A DNA stretch of 64,000 nucleotides from Paralvinella palmiformis (Eukaryota; Annelida; Polychaeta; Terebellida; Alvinellidae), in NCBI GenBank assembly GCA_025642065.1, contig JAODUP010000487.1, positions 62,001 to 126,000 of the forward strand, in the 5' to 3' direction. The notes below the pieces were generated by a model, which was not told where the DNA came from, ran no database searches, and saw only the letters and a program-made list of their open reading frames with translations. Position 1 is the first letter of the stretch; each line of letters begins with the position of its first letter. The position numbers and the translations under genes were made by a program. Of this stretch, positions 48,701 through 59,422 are shown one piece after another.

Positions 48701-50853
48701 AATCCACATTTTATATCCTTACTATCCCTTTTTGTGTTGGTACTACCTTATAAATCACCACACAGTGAAAACCCCATCTACTAATGTGAATATTAAGTAG
48801 CACATAGAAAGAATCAGTGACTTACCAATGTCAAAAAGGAATTTTAAAACTAACCACAACAAATCTAAATAAATAACAGGTTTTCTGTTGAACATCGTTC
48901 TGTTTTTTAATAAGCTCCATAAACCATATTGACTTTAATACACATAAGCTTCCATGAACAAACAGCTGTTAGTAACAAGGAAAATGGTTATGGAAAAACC
49001 GTCTCAGTGAACATCTTTTTCTTTATGCCTTTGGTAGTCTACTGTTTATGTTTCCCCCTATCCCCAGAGTTTTATTATAAAATATTATTCTACATTTCAC
49101 TGCATTAGTGACATAGAAAATTTTGCTATCCATGCTGAAATGACAATGTGCTCTTTGTTTTTATTTATGCATATTTCTTACATAACATCATATGGGTGGA
49201 TGAACAGGTATGTAGATGGAATCCAATGACCTATCAGTAAAGATGATACCATTTAGTGTTATAGAGCATATCGTATGTGAAACATTCCCACTATGGTCTT
49301 AATACATACAGAAAATACCTCAAATTAGAAACAAAATATAGAATGTTATCAAAATTTACCATAACGTTTTCCATCACACTGGATGATGGTTATTGGAAAT
49401 GTTTAGATATGATGCTCTATTACTTTTGAAAAAAATGTATTGGTTCTCGTTATAACTATGACCATAGCATTCATGCATGTTTTTTTCCTGTGCAAATCTG
49501 CCGGCTACAAGTTCATTAAATAAGCCAGTATGTGGAGTTAAAACATCTTGACTGGTGTACCATATGTATTAACATTATTAAACTTGAATATAATTATTAA
49601 TTGAATGGCAGATTTATTTTACAAGCATATAACCTACATCTTATTAGTGAATTCAACAATGTTCACTTGTAGCTATCAGTACCTATAAATATGAGCAAGT
49701 TAGCGGGGGTGTCATGTAATGAAGTAAGATTCCAACTAACTATTTTTACTTGTAATGAACTAGTTTTATTTTATACAGTAACACTACTTTTTACTTTGTT
49801 ACTTTCATTTAGTTCGTGATATTTTCGTTACTTATTTAGTCTTCTTAACAAAGCCTATGATTTAAGAGACGATTGATACAGTTGCTGCAAATTACCATTA
49901 CAAGTTGTCACCAATTCGTGTATCTTTGATGAATTTATGGTAAACAAATATATTTTAATATGGTGTGTTATTTAAATGAGTTTTGTAAGCTTCGTCATAA
50001 TTATGCCAACCTATGTTTGAAGGCTCACTTTGTTATACCATGTTTCAACTGAAGCCAACTGTTTTCTAAGATTAATTATAATTACATTTTTAATCACGTT
50101 GGCGACACTAACTTTGAGAATCAGCTTTTATTGAAGTTGAACAAGGGCTTTGTTCAGGGAACTGAAGGTGGGGGAACATCTGTATCAGTGTATGTATGTA
50201 GATGCACTGAACTTAAGATGGCAGAACATTTCTGTGGAAGCAGTAAAATATGTTCACTCTTGTGCACTGTATATTTGATTCTCATACCATTTAAACCTGT
50301 CATATACTGCTAGAATACTCCGTACTGAAATACAAGACATGTTGCTCCACAATTTCCAATAAAAAAACTTAACAAGCGGTAAAAATAGAACTTGAAGTAG
50401 CAATTAGATCTAATCGTTAATTAATACAATAAACATTTGCTTAATAATAATGTCTTACACACACAAAGTAAAACGGGAAACAATGATACCAAATATAGGT
50501 CTAGATCTACTCCCTTTCCGAGCACATAAAAAGGTGGACAACCACCCCAGTCCCCACTCACGGTCACTGTCTATCAAACTGGGTTACAAGTAGGCGGCTA
50601 GGCTCACCACGTGCGAAATAACCCATATTTTACATACATATTACACGGAGAATCTGCATGGTTGCTGCCAATTATTAAAAACCACGTTTATAACTAACTG
50701 AAGTAATTCATTACGTCTGCTACAAATTACACATAAACTTCAAATTAACTCAGTCTTTTGAAAGTCTAAATTACGATTTAAAACGTCACCTTTTATTTTA
50801 CAGCTGACGGGATCAGGATGGTCACATCTGAACGAATCTATTATTTTATCCAT
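41260..50853 (-). CDS. Carotenoid oxygenase (BCO1/BCO2/RPE65 family)
   Basis: Ten exons: 50790-50853, 48388-48646, 47487-47631, 46422-46563, 46089-46300, 43631-43873, 43205-43304, 42575-42669, 42111-42222 and 41260-41420. All nine introns are GT-AG, all phases agree, and the sum is 1533 nt (510 residues), the family's usual length. These enzymes use Fe(II) and O2 to cleave carotenoids, or (RPE65) isomerise retinyl esters. The four iron-ligand histidines are present: H171 (ATAHP), H230 (SYFHSFG), H301/302 (VFHHINAYE) and H502 (ISFHGIF). Family signatures include 'LKGTLYRNGPGRYRFG', 'GHPDPCKSLFKRYFSYF', 'DDGTVYC', 'IELPRIHY' and 'KEDDG'. No signal peptide, so cytosolic or membrane-associated. 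The start is the first ATG in frame. The exon 7 donor (43204) and exon 8 acceptor (42670) were chosen by phase and family spacing and are the least certain. Central-versus-eccentric cleavage cannot be told from sequence alone. Confidence 0.95.
41515..41796 (+). mobile_element. Dispersed repeat D, copy 2 (oxygenase intron 9)
   Basis: Begins 'aagaaaatattatttccagg' and ends near 'gacatttccaggacctgg' and 'ttttccaggttttccagg'. Matches copies at 3925 and 44201 in order and orientation. Confidence 0.6.
41965..42081 (-). repeat. tRNA-derived SINE in oxygenase intron 9
   Basis: Minus strand: 'gggcctgccagtggtgcatt' (A-box region) and 'gttgtgagtttgaccc' (B box), then 'gggatttgtttccctctcga'. It lies 30 bp from exon 9 and shares its tail with the copy near 32330. 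Confidence 0.65.
42739..42770. repeat. (TA)n in oxygenase intron 7
   Basis: About 15 TA units about 70 bp beyond the acceptor of exon 8. Confidence 0.9.
44201..44545 (+). mobile_element. Dispersed repeat D, copy 3 (oxygenase intron 5)
   Basis: Contains 'ttattttccaagacaaaatt', 'ggacaaagtatacaagattt', 'ctggctgtttgatacaccca' and a closing 'ttattttccagg'. It lacks the 'gacatttccagg' block near the right end that the other two have. Confidence 0.55.
45414..45593 (+). mobile_element. SINE-A, full-length copy (180 bp)
   Basis: tRNA head 'gggcgcctccgtggtctagc' with A box, B box 'gttcgaatccc', then a non-tRNA body and a short 'catcatcat' tail. Flanked by perfect 15-bp target duplications 'aatataatatctctc' (45399-45413 and 45594-45608). 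It lies in intron 5 of the carotenoid oxygenase, antisense to the gene. Confidence 0.97.
45746..45914 (-). mobile_element. SINE-A, full-length copy in opposite orientation
   Basis: Reverse of the copy 150 bp to the left. Target duplications 'atactgacatgtga' at 45732-45745 and 45915-45928 are perfect. Same intron 5. Confidence 0.97.
46841..46925 (-). repeat. LINE 3' tail fragment (oxygenase intron 3)
   Basis: (AAT)n followed by 'taataatgtgccctcactag' and 'caggcgctattcataggtgc', matching the 3' termini at 30955 and 17204. Confidence 0.65.
48647..50789 (-). other. Carotenoid oxygenase intron 1
   Basis: A 2.1-kb intron between the 21-codon first exon and exon 2. AT-rich, with no SINE or LINE recognised. 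Donor AAAAG|GTGACG, acceptor TTTGTGCAG|GT. Confidence 0.9.
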
Positions 50854-51078
50854 ATCCTGAGATGAACGATGTTCAGACGTAGGCAGCTTTAGAAGACTAC
50901 ACAAACTATTTTGGACAGCTATCAAGCTCAGATGTAATACTTGATAGTCTTCGACTTGCCGCCTAAATTACAATCAACGTCATAAATCATGTGATTAGCT
51001 CTAATTCACCAGATGGCGCCACATTGTAGGTCAGTCAAATGAAGTCTTGTACGAACGAACTTGCTTGCTTGCTTGTAG

Positions 51079-51134
51079 TTCGGGGAGTATCCCCAGGCTG
51101 TCGCTTGTTTGGCACAGCCTCTGTGGTGGAGTCC
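51079..51134 (-). repeat. SINE-B 3' end fragment
   Basis: 'ttcggggagtatccccaggc' and 'tgtcgcttgtttggcacagc' match only the 3' end of SINE-B. A truncated second copy 100 bp from the full one. Confidence 0.85.
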
Positions 51135-51233
51135 TTCTCAGTAGAGTTTCTGTATCTGAAAATGACTTTGTAAAGTTCCGGTCCCGGACGTACTGGTGCC
51201 GAACCTTTACAAAAGATTTACTGTGCTGACGAA

Positions 51234-51597
51234 GGCTTTGGCTTTGTTGTTCGTGGAGAATCCCCAGGCTGTCGCTTAATCGGCACAGCCTCTATGTTGG
51301 AGTGGTTGAGAAACTTCCTCCCCCACCACTCACAGGGGAGCAGTATGGAAAGATGGAGCCGAAATACCCTGAGGGTGGTCACTGCCAGAGTGTTTTGCGT
51401 CCTCAGGGGGTTTTTAACGTCCCCCTTTATTTTAAATAATTCAGTGGAGACGGCAGCGCCATTTAACGTGGTCAGCCACCCACGATGTAGTGAGCCGAGA
51501 AATTAATCCCTGGAAAAGTTTCGACCTCTTACGGGGTTCGAACCTGCGACCATTGACACCAAGTGCCGACTGCTTAACCGCTAGGCCACCGGAGCTC
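51234..51597 (-). mobile_element. SINE-B, full-length copy 2 (364 bp)
   Basis: Same element as 39771-40123. Flanked by perfect 14-bp target duplications 'actgtgctgacgaa' at 51220-51233 and 51598-51611. The tRNA head with 'ggcctagcggttaagcag' is at the right end. Lies upstream of the oxygenase first exon. Confidence 0.95.
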
Positions 51598-51689
51598 ACT
51601 GTGCTGACGAACTATTGTCAGAGAGCTTAAATATAGAGAGGCGTTACTCTTGCAGCGCCATGTTGAATTTTGAACCAGTGGCGCCTCCA

Positions 51690-52195
51690 GCGACCGGAGG
51701 TATTTCTCAGATAAACAAAAGCTCTCTGGTTGTCCACATGTGATCGTGTACATGTGTGCGCATGGTTGAAATGAATTGCTAATACTAGTACTATATGTTA
51801 CATGATCACATACTCTTTTATTAATTAACACTTTAATTGTGCACACATGATATCAAAGGAAACGAAGCTCTGAAACTGTAAATAAAGAATTAAGTGATTT
51901 CACAGTTCAGTCACTTAATTGATTTATAGCCTACAATTTGACAGCTGATCAGAAAATAATTGATCGTGGTTTAGGTTATTTCACAGCTTTGTGGGTAGAA
52001 GGCGTAATTTTTAATGAAAACAATTAGGTATATATGAGGTAAATGCATACAAACATACTTTCATCATGTCAGTTTATCATAGTCCATACATTTTTATTTA
52101 TTTGGATATATACATATAATGATATATACAGCTATTATAACGTAACCATAACACAATTCACCATATATTCACCATGTTCGTTTATCATATATTAA
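51690..52195 (+). repeat. Dispersed repeat C, copy 2
   Basis: Collinear with 18974-19412; holds two extra segments that the first copy lacks (about 51906-51965 and about 52045-52062). Confidence 0.8.
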
Positions 52196-52200
52196 CTTAA

Positions 52201-52700
52201 AAGTGTTCAAAGGAGGGCTACAAAGGTGTTACCTGGGTTGAAGGAGCTAAGTTACACAGAGGGATTAAAGAAATTAGATCTTCCAACAATACAGACGAAT
52301 ACGAGGGGAAATGATAAAAGTGAATCAGACGATGAACGGAAGATATGATCAGGGTGCAGGTGCCAGTAAAGGACAACGAGACAAGATGACATCAGATGTT
52401 GCTGTTTTACGGCCATATTTGTGCACAAAGTAGGCTGAATGGGTTTGAACCTATGTGCTATAGACAATGTGGCCAACCGCGCTACCAGTTAGCCAATGTA
52501 GGACATCAGAAGGAACGAAGTAGAACCCAAATAAGGCGTTCTCGGTTTATGTTGCGTGTGGCTAATACATGGAACAGTCTTCCAGATTATGTTGTAGAAG
52601 CCCCAAGTGCTAATTTAGTTCTTTGAGTGTCGACCAGATAGATTCTGGGCTGATCAACCAATCAGTTGTGATCACGAGTCGTTGATAAGAACCACCTCCA
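52201..52700 (+). pseudogene. CR1-like LINE 3' fragment, split by SINE-A
   Basis: The plus strand reads 'SVQRRATKVLPGLKELSYTE' and 'GLKKLDLPTIQT' (52204-52300), then after an interruption 'RFMLRVANTWNSLPDYVVEA' (52545-52604). Both are hallmark blocks of the C-terminus of CR1-type ORF2 (QRRATK..PGL..LSY..RL..LDLPTL; R..NLWNSLP..VV.A). The interruption at about 52393-52500 carries SINE-A landmarks. Confidence 0.88.
52393..52500 (-). repeat. SINE-A-like copy inside the CR1 fragment
   Basis: 'gttttacggccatatttgtg' and 'cacaaagtaggctgaatggg' match the SINE-A 3' body. The head is a diverged tRNA-like sequence, with the complement of 'gggtttgaaccta' as B box. Confidence 0.7.
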
Positions 52701-52810
52701 GTCGTGGTAAACTTAGTAGAATCTCAGAAGACAGCGATCTGCACACGGAGGTCATGTAGACCTGGGTTCAGAAACTACATAAGGTTACATAAGGAAAGGT
52801 TAATTTGACT

Positions 52811-52851
<41 letters not shown>

Positions 52852-53227
52852 TGTTGCCTAATATTTCTTAAGTTGTTATTTAGCTGGGGGAATATTTCTG
52901 ATAGCACAAATATTCCATCGTTGATTATCAATTGACAATTTAATGAAACACCATGGACAGATAAAGCTATTCTTGGTGGTTTGGAAGTCGTCAATTGTCT
53001 AACAGCTAAAAATTTACTTGAATGTTTTTTTAATGAATTATATATTTTCTGATGATAAGTTATTCACACTAAATGGCACTTTCTGATGATTAAAATTTAG
53101 TTTTTATCAAATATCTTAATGCTTGCTGATTGACTGATTATTTGGTATGTGAATGAATGAATAAGTGAATAGTGAATGAATCAGTGGGTGAGTGAATAAT
53201 TGAGTGAGTGAGTGGTTAATTGAGTGA

Positions 53228-53411
53228 TGATTGATGTTTTACCGCTACTTTTGTGCACATGATCGGCTAAATGGGCCGAGCGACATCCAAAGGTAATGAA
53301 GTGAAGTCAAGGATGAAACAACCTTCAGATATACCCACGCCGAGATTCGAACACGGGTGGTAGTGAGTGATCTGTGGTCCAATACGCTACCACTAGACCA
53401 TAGAGGCGCCC
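53228..53411 (-). mobile_element. SINE-A copy
   Basis: Full-length and in reverse orientation, with a near-perfect duplication of 'taattgagtga' at its ends (53217-53227 and from 53412). It landed inside a degenerate GTGA-rich region. Confidence 0.9.
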
Positions 53412-53476
53412 TAAATTGAGTGAGTGACTAATTGAGTGAGTGAGTAAGTGTGTGAGAGAGAGTGTGTGTGTGTGTA

Positions 53477-53729
53477 AATGAGTGAGTGAGTGAGTGAGTG
53501 AGTGAGTGAGTGAGTGAGTGAGTGAGTGAGTGAGTGAGTGAGTGAGTGAGTGAGTGAGTGAGTGAGTGAGTGAGTGAGTGAGTGAGTGAGTGAGTGAGTG
53601 AGTGAGTGAGTGAGTGAGTGAGTGAGTGAGTGAGTGAGTGAGTGAGTGAGTGAGTGAGTGAGTGAGTGAGTGAGTGAGTGAGTGAGTGAGTGAGTGAGTG
53701 AGTGAGTGAGTGAGTGAGTGAGTGAGTGG
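53477..53729. repeat. (GTGA)n array, ~63 units
   Basis: About 250 bp of perfect GTGA repeats, the longest simple array in the window, ending 155 bp downstream of the lipase stop codon. Its Leu-Thr-His-Ser frames are not genes. Confidence 0.97.
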
Positions 53730-53883
53730 CAAATACATAAGCATGCAGCTGTGGCTATATTGTAGACACGTATGAATTTATTTCGCCGATATATAATTAT
53801 CACGTATAACTGTAAACAAGTCAGCACGATCGTACTTTTAATAATTTTTATTTCGATGATAGTCTGAACAGAGTGGAATAAGC

Positions 53884-56177
53884 TTAGCCCAGACAGTAAG
53901 GGGCATCAGCAACAGTTTCCAACCTATAGATGCCGTCAGAATTACTCCTACTAGCGCCATAGCCCATCAGACCGCAGTCGCGTCCACAGGACGAACAGGA
54001 ACCCTGTAAATGAATAAAACAAATGGATCGTGAGTTAGTGAGTGAGTGAGTGAGTGAGTGAGTGAATATGAGTATTTTGTATACCCTCAGCGCTGGTCCT
54101 GCCTCTGACACATGGCCGAGGAGGGACTGTTTGGGGAAGTGCGACGGCCAGGCTGAACTCCTTTTTTTAATTAATGGATGGAACATCGCTTTGCCAAAAT
54201 TAACTGGCATTCTAACCTACAATACATATTATGTTCGCCGATTTAGCAAGTTGTACAGGTGTTTTGACGCCTGACACCAAAACTAACCACAAAATTGATA
54301 ATCGTGATATTCACATCTTAAGTACTAACCATCTAGAAGTAGTACAAGGCACGTTTTACTTTAACGACGATAATGTTCAATATATTTATTCGATTTTCTC
54401 ATTTTATGTATCTAGTAGCAGATCAGGTTTTATTAATCAAAAAGGTTTTAAGCCCGTTACATCTATGCACAAGGTAGGTTAAATGGGCCGAGCGACCTCC
54501 AAAGGTAATGAGGCGAAGTGAAAGATAAAACACCCTTGTGACAAAGCCCTACCAAGTTTTGAACCAAGCTGCTATACATCTGCGGCCAGCCGCACTACCA
54601 GTTAGGCATGCAGGCACCCACATAACTATCTAGATAAGCTACATAGCCAGCTGGACTGAAATCGACTCATCAGATTAAAACATTATTACATTTGTGTTTT
54701 GCATTAAAATATCATAAACTTGTTTGCATTTAAGTTCATCACCGTAATTGTCTAATTAATTATAGTGAGATCTGTCGCTATCTAATTAATTAGTTCCCTA
54801 AACAATAAATAATAATATTTCATATTGCATCTTATTCAACTTTAATTGATCTAAGGAATCATAGAATTGAAACGTAATTAAAACATGTTCTAAGGTCATA
54901 TAGCAAAAAGGGGCGCCTCCATGCTCTAATAATAATAATAATAATAATAATGATCGAAATGGCAGTTTTTAACGTGGCTGGTAACCTCAAATGAGGGAGA
55001 CGGATATGGTCTGTAAATTATAGCTTCCCCACGGAGACACATTGTAAATCAATTTAGAATATAGGGCATATTTGGTGGAGAAAACCTTGCCAGTTGCCTG
55101 GCTGGATGAAAAACTCCTCCTACACATGGTAGCGCGTTAGACCACAGATCACTACCACCCGAGTTCGAATCTCGAATCTGAAGGGTGTTTCATCTTTGAC
55201 TTCGCTTCATTACCTTTTGGAGGTCGCTCGGCCCATTTACCCTACCAAGCGCACAAATGTGGCCGTAAGACATCAATCATCATTACCTCATATAGCACAG
55301 ACACCTTTTATACATAAATAAACTGGTTCGTGTATTATAACTAAGTGGCCTTTCTCGTCGATTTGTCTTTAAACCCTATAACCACCCACAGACTACTCCT
55401 ACTACATGAGCATCCGGTCTAGATGCGTTTTGTTTTCTCCATTTCAGCCCCAGTCCTTCCTTCATTCCGCAGAATCAGTGGTAAATGCCTTATTCTACTT
55501 CATGGTGAAATGAAGACATGTATCGGTCACTAGACACGTAAATCGCCATGCAACTTAGACTTCTAACCCGAGACTGTAGTGTGAGATTCAGTCGCAAGAT
55601 GGCGACAGGGGTAATTGAATTGGTCTATTCATCTCCTTCTTTTGGGGAAAGCGGGAAAATGAGAAGGGCCGCAAATATACCGTTGCTATTTCTGGGAACT
55701 GTGTATAAGTAACACTCGCACCCACTTCGTGCGCAACCAATTACTTACTTCATCGCTCTTAACGATAACAAAACCTGGATCTCTTACCGGCAAGTCGTTG
55801 GTCGCAGTACAGGACTCGCGGGCTACGAAGCAATCGTTGCCTATTGATTCCAGGAAGTAATCGTGCGCTATGCTGTGCGAACAAGTGGACAACGGGCAGC
55901 CGGGCTGGTCGTGGCCATCGTTGGGGAAGTAATTCTGGTGTCCCAGCATCAGGGCTGGTTCGTCGGGATGTGGCGTGGAGCCAGCAGTCCAGTCTGTACT
56001 GATGATGTCCACGAACTGTGCGCAGTCCTTGTACAGGCCAACGGAGCGATTGGTGTTCGGGCCAAACAGTGGTCCGGCTGGGTCCATACCTAAAGTACGA
56101 TGTGGATTGTAGAATATTTACCTATGATGCATGAATATGGAGTATTTGTCACGAAGACGATCATTTCAAGGAAGGCA

Positions 56178-56261
<84 letters not shown>

Positions 56262-59200
56262 TAGATTTGATCGTATTGATGGGTTTGTTGAGTGTATTAT
56301 TTACCTGTACACCTATCGGGTTTCATCCCTCTGGCAGCTGCCCATCTTCCAAAGTGTCCACAGACGTGAGCTCCTAGACTATGACCTGCACAATGCATCA
56401 GACCAGCATCACCTCCTCCATTAGTGATCAGATTCATCATGACCTAAACGAGGATGAACGCGCGTCTAAATAATTACATGATAGATCGGTTGAAGCAATG
56501 ACGGAGTGAGTGAGCCACCGTCATCGGCAATGGACTAATTCGACATATACTAGTATGGCCGAGGTGCTCTAGCCCTAAGGAAGTGATAAGGTTGAGCGAA
56601 GGCTCTTACTGACTGCTACAACGTTCCCCGCACATCGGAAACGTTTGGAATCGATTCTACAACCCGGAATTCTGTAGCGTGGTGCACTACTAGCTGCACC
56701 ACTGGAGAGTCCACACGAGTGGGTACAGTTGCAAATTTCCGTGTTGACCGAGGGAATATCTTAAATACTTGTGTCCACGACGTGGCCAACAATGTAAATT
56801 GACCGTAGAACGTTCTGTACTAACCTCAGCGGTTTCAGCTCCGACTGTACGCGTTGTTGATGCCGATTCGCCGTAATGAAGGTTCTCAGCGCCACCTGGA
56901 CCACCCCATCCAACTATTACACAGTTGGCGTCATACTGAAATGTACAATCGGATATATCAAACTCGCTTATCACGAAATACCTGCTTATTCGAAGTATGT
57001 TGTTGGTCCCGCCAAACTCCAATTTACTTCCATAATAAACCACTTCGTTTATATCGAATTTTATATATCGAAAACTCGGCTATTTCGAAGAAATGTCGAA
57101 TCCACGTGTCATTATAAGCATTGTAATTTACTACGCATATATCGAATTGTCATAAGCCAATTAGAAAATGTCAGTTTCACTGATGGATTTTCGAATCAAG
57201 AGAAACCTAATTAACTACGCGTACATGTACATGTATATCGAATTGTTATAAACCAATTAGAAAATATCAGTTTCACCAACAGATTTTTAAAAAGTAGTAC
57301 CCATTGTTCACTCGTCTTTGTACTGAGTGATGATTGCGATTGCTGAGGAGTTCAAACAAAATCTGCCACCTGCCACTCATGTGTTATTTGCAATTTATTT
57401 GAAATAAACGATGTGCTAAAACAGCGAAATGGTGTATAAATAGAGGTGAAATATGGTCATTAATCAGTTATCTCTACAATGGCTACCAAACGCAAGACTA
57501 CTTCTGATTATATCATCATTTCATTAATTATTTGATAACGGTTATTTACATAACTTCGGTTTAAACGAACTACATGTATGTCGAAGTATTTTCGTAGGTC
57601 GCCCTGGATGCGAGTTTTACTGTATAGGGTTCGAGGTCTACACTTGATGTTTATTACTATTCATATCGTAAGACGGGACTAAAAGGGATTAATACTAAAT
57701 GACCCTTTTCATGCATTCAGTCGTTCACTGTTTACACGTATATTCATCATTCATATCTACTTACATTAGCCAAAAGTCTGTCTTTTATTACTGCCATCCA
57801 TGACGAGTCCGCATTGTTGCTCCAACCATGAACGACGAATAGGGTCTTCCAATCCGGATTGAAGTTTGAACTGTAGATTAATATAGTCAATTTGTACTCA
57901 TAAATACGGATACTGGAAATTTTGGCTACTATATAATTCCTCGAAGGTACAGCTATTTAACTTTCATTTGAAATTTTCAGGATGATTACAAATATGCTTA
58001 CACGAATTATAAATGTTGTCAAAATATGAATACGATCAACCACATGTTAAATAACCCAGTTCAAAATGCTATAGTGATTCGACTATAATTGATCTGTGGG
58101 CGCCGCCATTTTGAAGCCAGACAAAGACCGGATGCTCTTGATATCTGACGTCATTTACCACAAGCGGTTTGTACGACCCAGTTATATACAATATAAACAG
58201 TGGTCAGCTAAACATGTATTTTCGGAACAAACGCGTGTTTACGAATATTACAGTATGTTTAGTCCAAATAGCCTCATATATGTTACTGAAATGGCTAAAG
58301 AAAACAATAGTGTGAAATTCCTTAAGACGATTTTTTATACTTTTGTAACAAGAAGCATCTACTGAGCTGTCTAATTTATATCAATGAACCGACGACGGCA
58401 TCAGTTAGTAATAGTTAGGTTGAGCACGGGGGAAGACTGAGTCAGAACATCTCTGAACTAAATTGATCGGGATCCAGATGGCCACAAAATCATTGTGCCA
58501 ACTGAAGTCAGAACACGTGACCTTTTTCTTTCCCGCCTTACAATCTGGCATTCGAATTAAGCGGAATGGCTACCCTCTAGTAATTAGGATTATTTCCTTA
58601 TATCTATGCTATCAGGTAGAGTTTGTGATTATTATTGTGGGCTTTGGGGATTACTTTTATAAACATTACACATTTAAATCATATTATCTGAGGATGAACT
58701 ATTCCTTTAAGGTAGCATGCAACTGCTTAAAAGTATCGCTAAATTATTAAGTAAATCAATCCTGATTTATAATTTTTACTCCATTTTACTCTCATTAAAA
58801 CTCATTAAAAACTATCCTTACCCACATCTGTATACACCGATCGATATTGTGGAGTTCTGAGTGACGAAAAAGAACCAAACGGCATTATATTTTGTTAAGT
58901 CTTCGTATAATTACTTTTAAATGTTTTACTTACGGTACACTATTCCGGTCAAACACTATTCCACGTCCACTGCCAGCGCTGTACATTGTGTATGATAATT
59001 CGAGGCTCGAGTCGCCGGGGCAGGTGGGCTCGGGGAATTTCTCAAATGCTCCATCAGAATTGAAGTCGCCCAGTCCTGGACAGGTAACGCCCCTGGAATA
59101 AAAGATTGCCGGTAATTGCCTGAAATGGCTTTGTCTAACATAAACTGCAGACGTTTTAAATCGTTAAGTGGCACGAAAACGTCGTGTTTAAAAACAATTG

Positions 59201-59353
59201 TTATAAACATAATAACTGGCACAAGAAGAAAACAAAAACTCGGGGATCATTCGGAAGGATTCTTGTGGGTAAACACTATTCTCGCGTAACAGACACTTAC
59301 AGCACTGTTTGAATTAAAAAAGCTGGTAGAATGATGGTAGACACGATCTGCAT
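53884..59353 (-). CDS. Secreted lipase, pancreatic lipase superfamily, mini-lid
   Basis: Exons 59301-59353, 58934-59092, 57765-57870, 56825-56935, 56305-56443, 55749-56089 and 53884-54003. All introns are GT-AG, phases agree, total 1029 nt (342 residues). Residues 1-18 are a signal peptide (MQIVSTIILPAFLIQTVL). 'LFVVHGWSNN' is the strand and oxyanion region. The catalytic triad is Ser165 in GHSLG, Asp192 in GMDPAGPLF and His261 in CSHSIAH. Vertebrate pancreatic lipase has a lid of about 22 residues between the equivalent cysteines; here Cys254-PLST-Cys259 leaves four. Such short lids are known in secreted phospholipases A1 and some lipase-related proteins, so phospholipase or galactolipase activity is at least as likely as triglyceride lipase. 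The C-terminal PLAT domain is absent, so colipase-dependent action is not expected. No catalytic residue is missing. Confidence 0.95.
54033..54065. repeat. (GTGA)n in lipase intron 6
   Basis: About eight GTGA units close to the acceptor of the last exon. Confidence 0.85.
54467..54622 (-). repeat. SINE-A-like copy (lipase intron 6)
   Basis: 'gcacaaggtaggttaaatgg' and 'gccgagcgacctccaaaggt' match the SINE-A 3' body. The tRNA head is diverged and ends 'ccgcactaccagttaggcat', as in the copy at 52393, so these two may form a subfamily. Confidence 0.75.
54911..55283 (+). mobile_element. SINE-A split by a nested insertion (lipase intron 6)
   Basis: The head 'gggcgcctccatgctcta' (54911-54928) and the body from 'tggtagcgcgttagaccaca' (55127-55283) together make one SINE-A. 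The flanking duplications 'tcatatagca' (54896-54905 and 55288-55297) support one original insertion. The 198-bp insert starts with (AAT)n and looks like a LINE 3' end in reverse. Confidence 0.85.
56181..56258. repeat. (TC)n-(TA)n filling lipase intron 5
   Basis: About 20 TC and 18 TA units make up over a third of a 215-bp intron. Confidence 0.95.
56550..56712 (-). repeat. tRNA-derived SINE relic (lipase intron 4)
   Basis: Minus strand: 'ccagtggtgcagctagtagt' and 'gttgtagaatcgattcc' as A and B boxes, then a non-tRNA body ending near 'gctagagcacctcggccata'. Confidence 0.6.
56957..57630. mobile_element. Tigger/pogo-like non-autonomous element (lipase intron 3)
   Basis: The left edge 'caaactcgcttatcacgaaa' and the complement of the right edge 'cagtaaaactcgcatccagg' resemble pogo/Tigger termini. 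Inside at 57479 is 'atggctaccaaacgcaagac' (MATKRKT), the typical start of such transposases, cut off after a dozen codons. An internal block of about 60 bp is duplicated at 57131-57190 and 57216-57290 ('tatatcgaattg..ataa'). Confidence 0.6.
58020..58700. repeat. Dispersed repeat G, copy 2 (lipase intron 2)
   Basis: Matches 1-510 at both ends. Its own middle holds an 89-codon frame (58096-58365) absent from copy 1. 'ggcgccgccattttgaagcc' near the left is shared in diverged form. Confidence 0.5.
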
Positions 59354-59412
59354 GTTGTTCTCTGTCAATTGGTAATCCCCAAATCGGAGCTGTTGAAGTG
59401 AGTTCTTCCTCG

Positions 59413-59422
59413 TTATATATAA
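59413..59422 (-). promoter_or_regulatory. Possible TATA box of the lipase gene
   Basis: 'ttatatataa' lies 60 bp upstream of the ATG on the minus strand, which would place the start of transcription near 59385-59390 and give a 5' leader of roughly 35 nt. Confidence 0.45.

Noticed and set aside
53325..53827. Two long minus-strand frames rich in Leu-Thr-His-Ser repeats
   Set aside because: They are translations of the GTGA microsatellite; all frames of a 4-bp repeat lacking stops stay open, so length is no evidence of coding.
55863..56093. Plus-strand 76-codon frame
   Set aside because: Antisense to lipase exon 6, which carries catalytic Asp and His.
58096..58365. 89-codon frame in lipase intron 2
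   Set aside because: Not conserved in the other copy of the repeat at 1-510 and no family signature.
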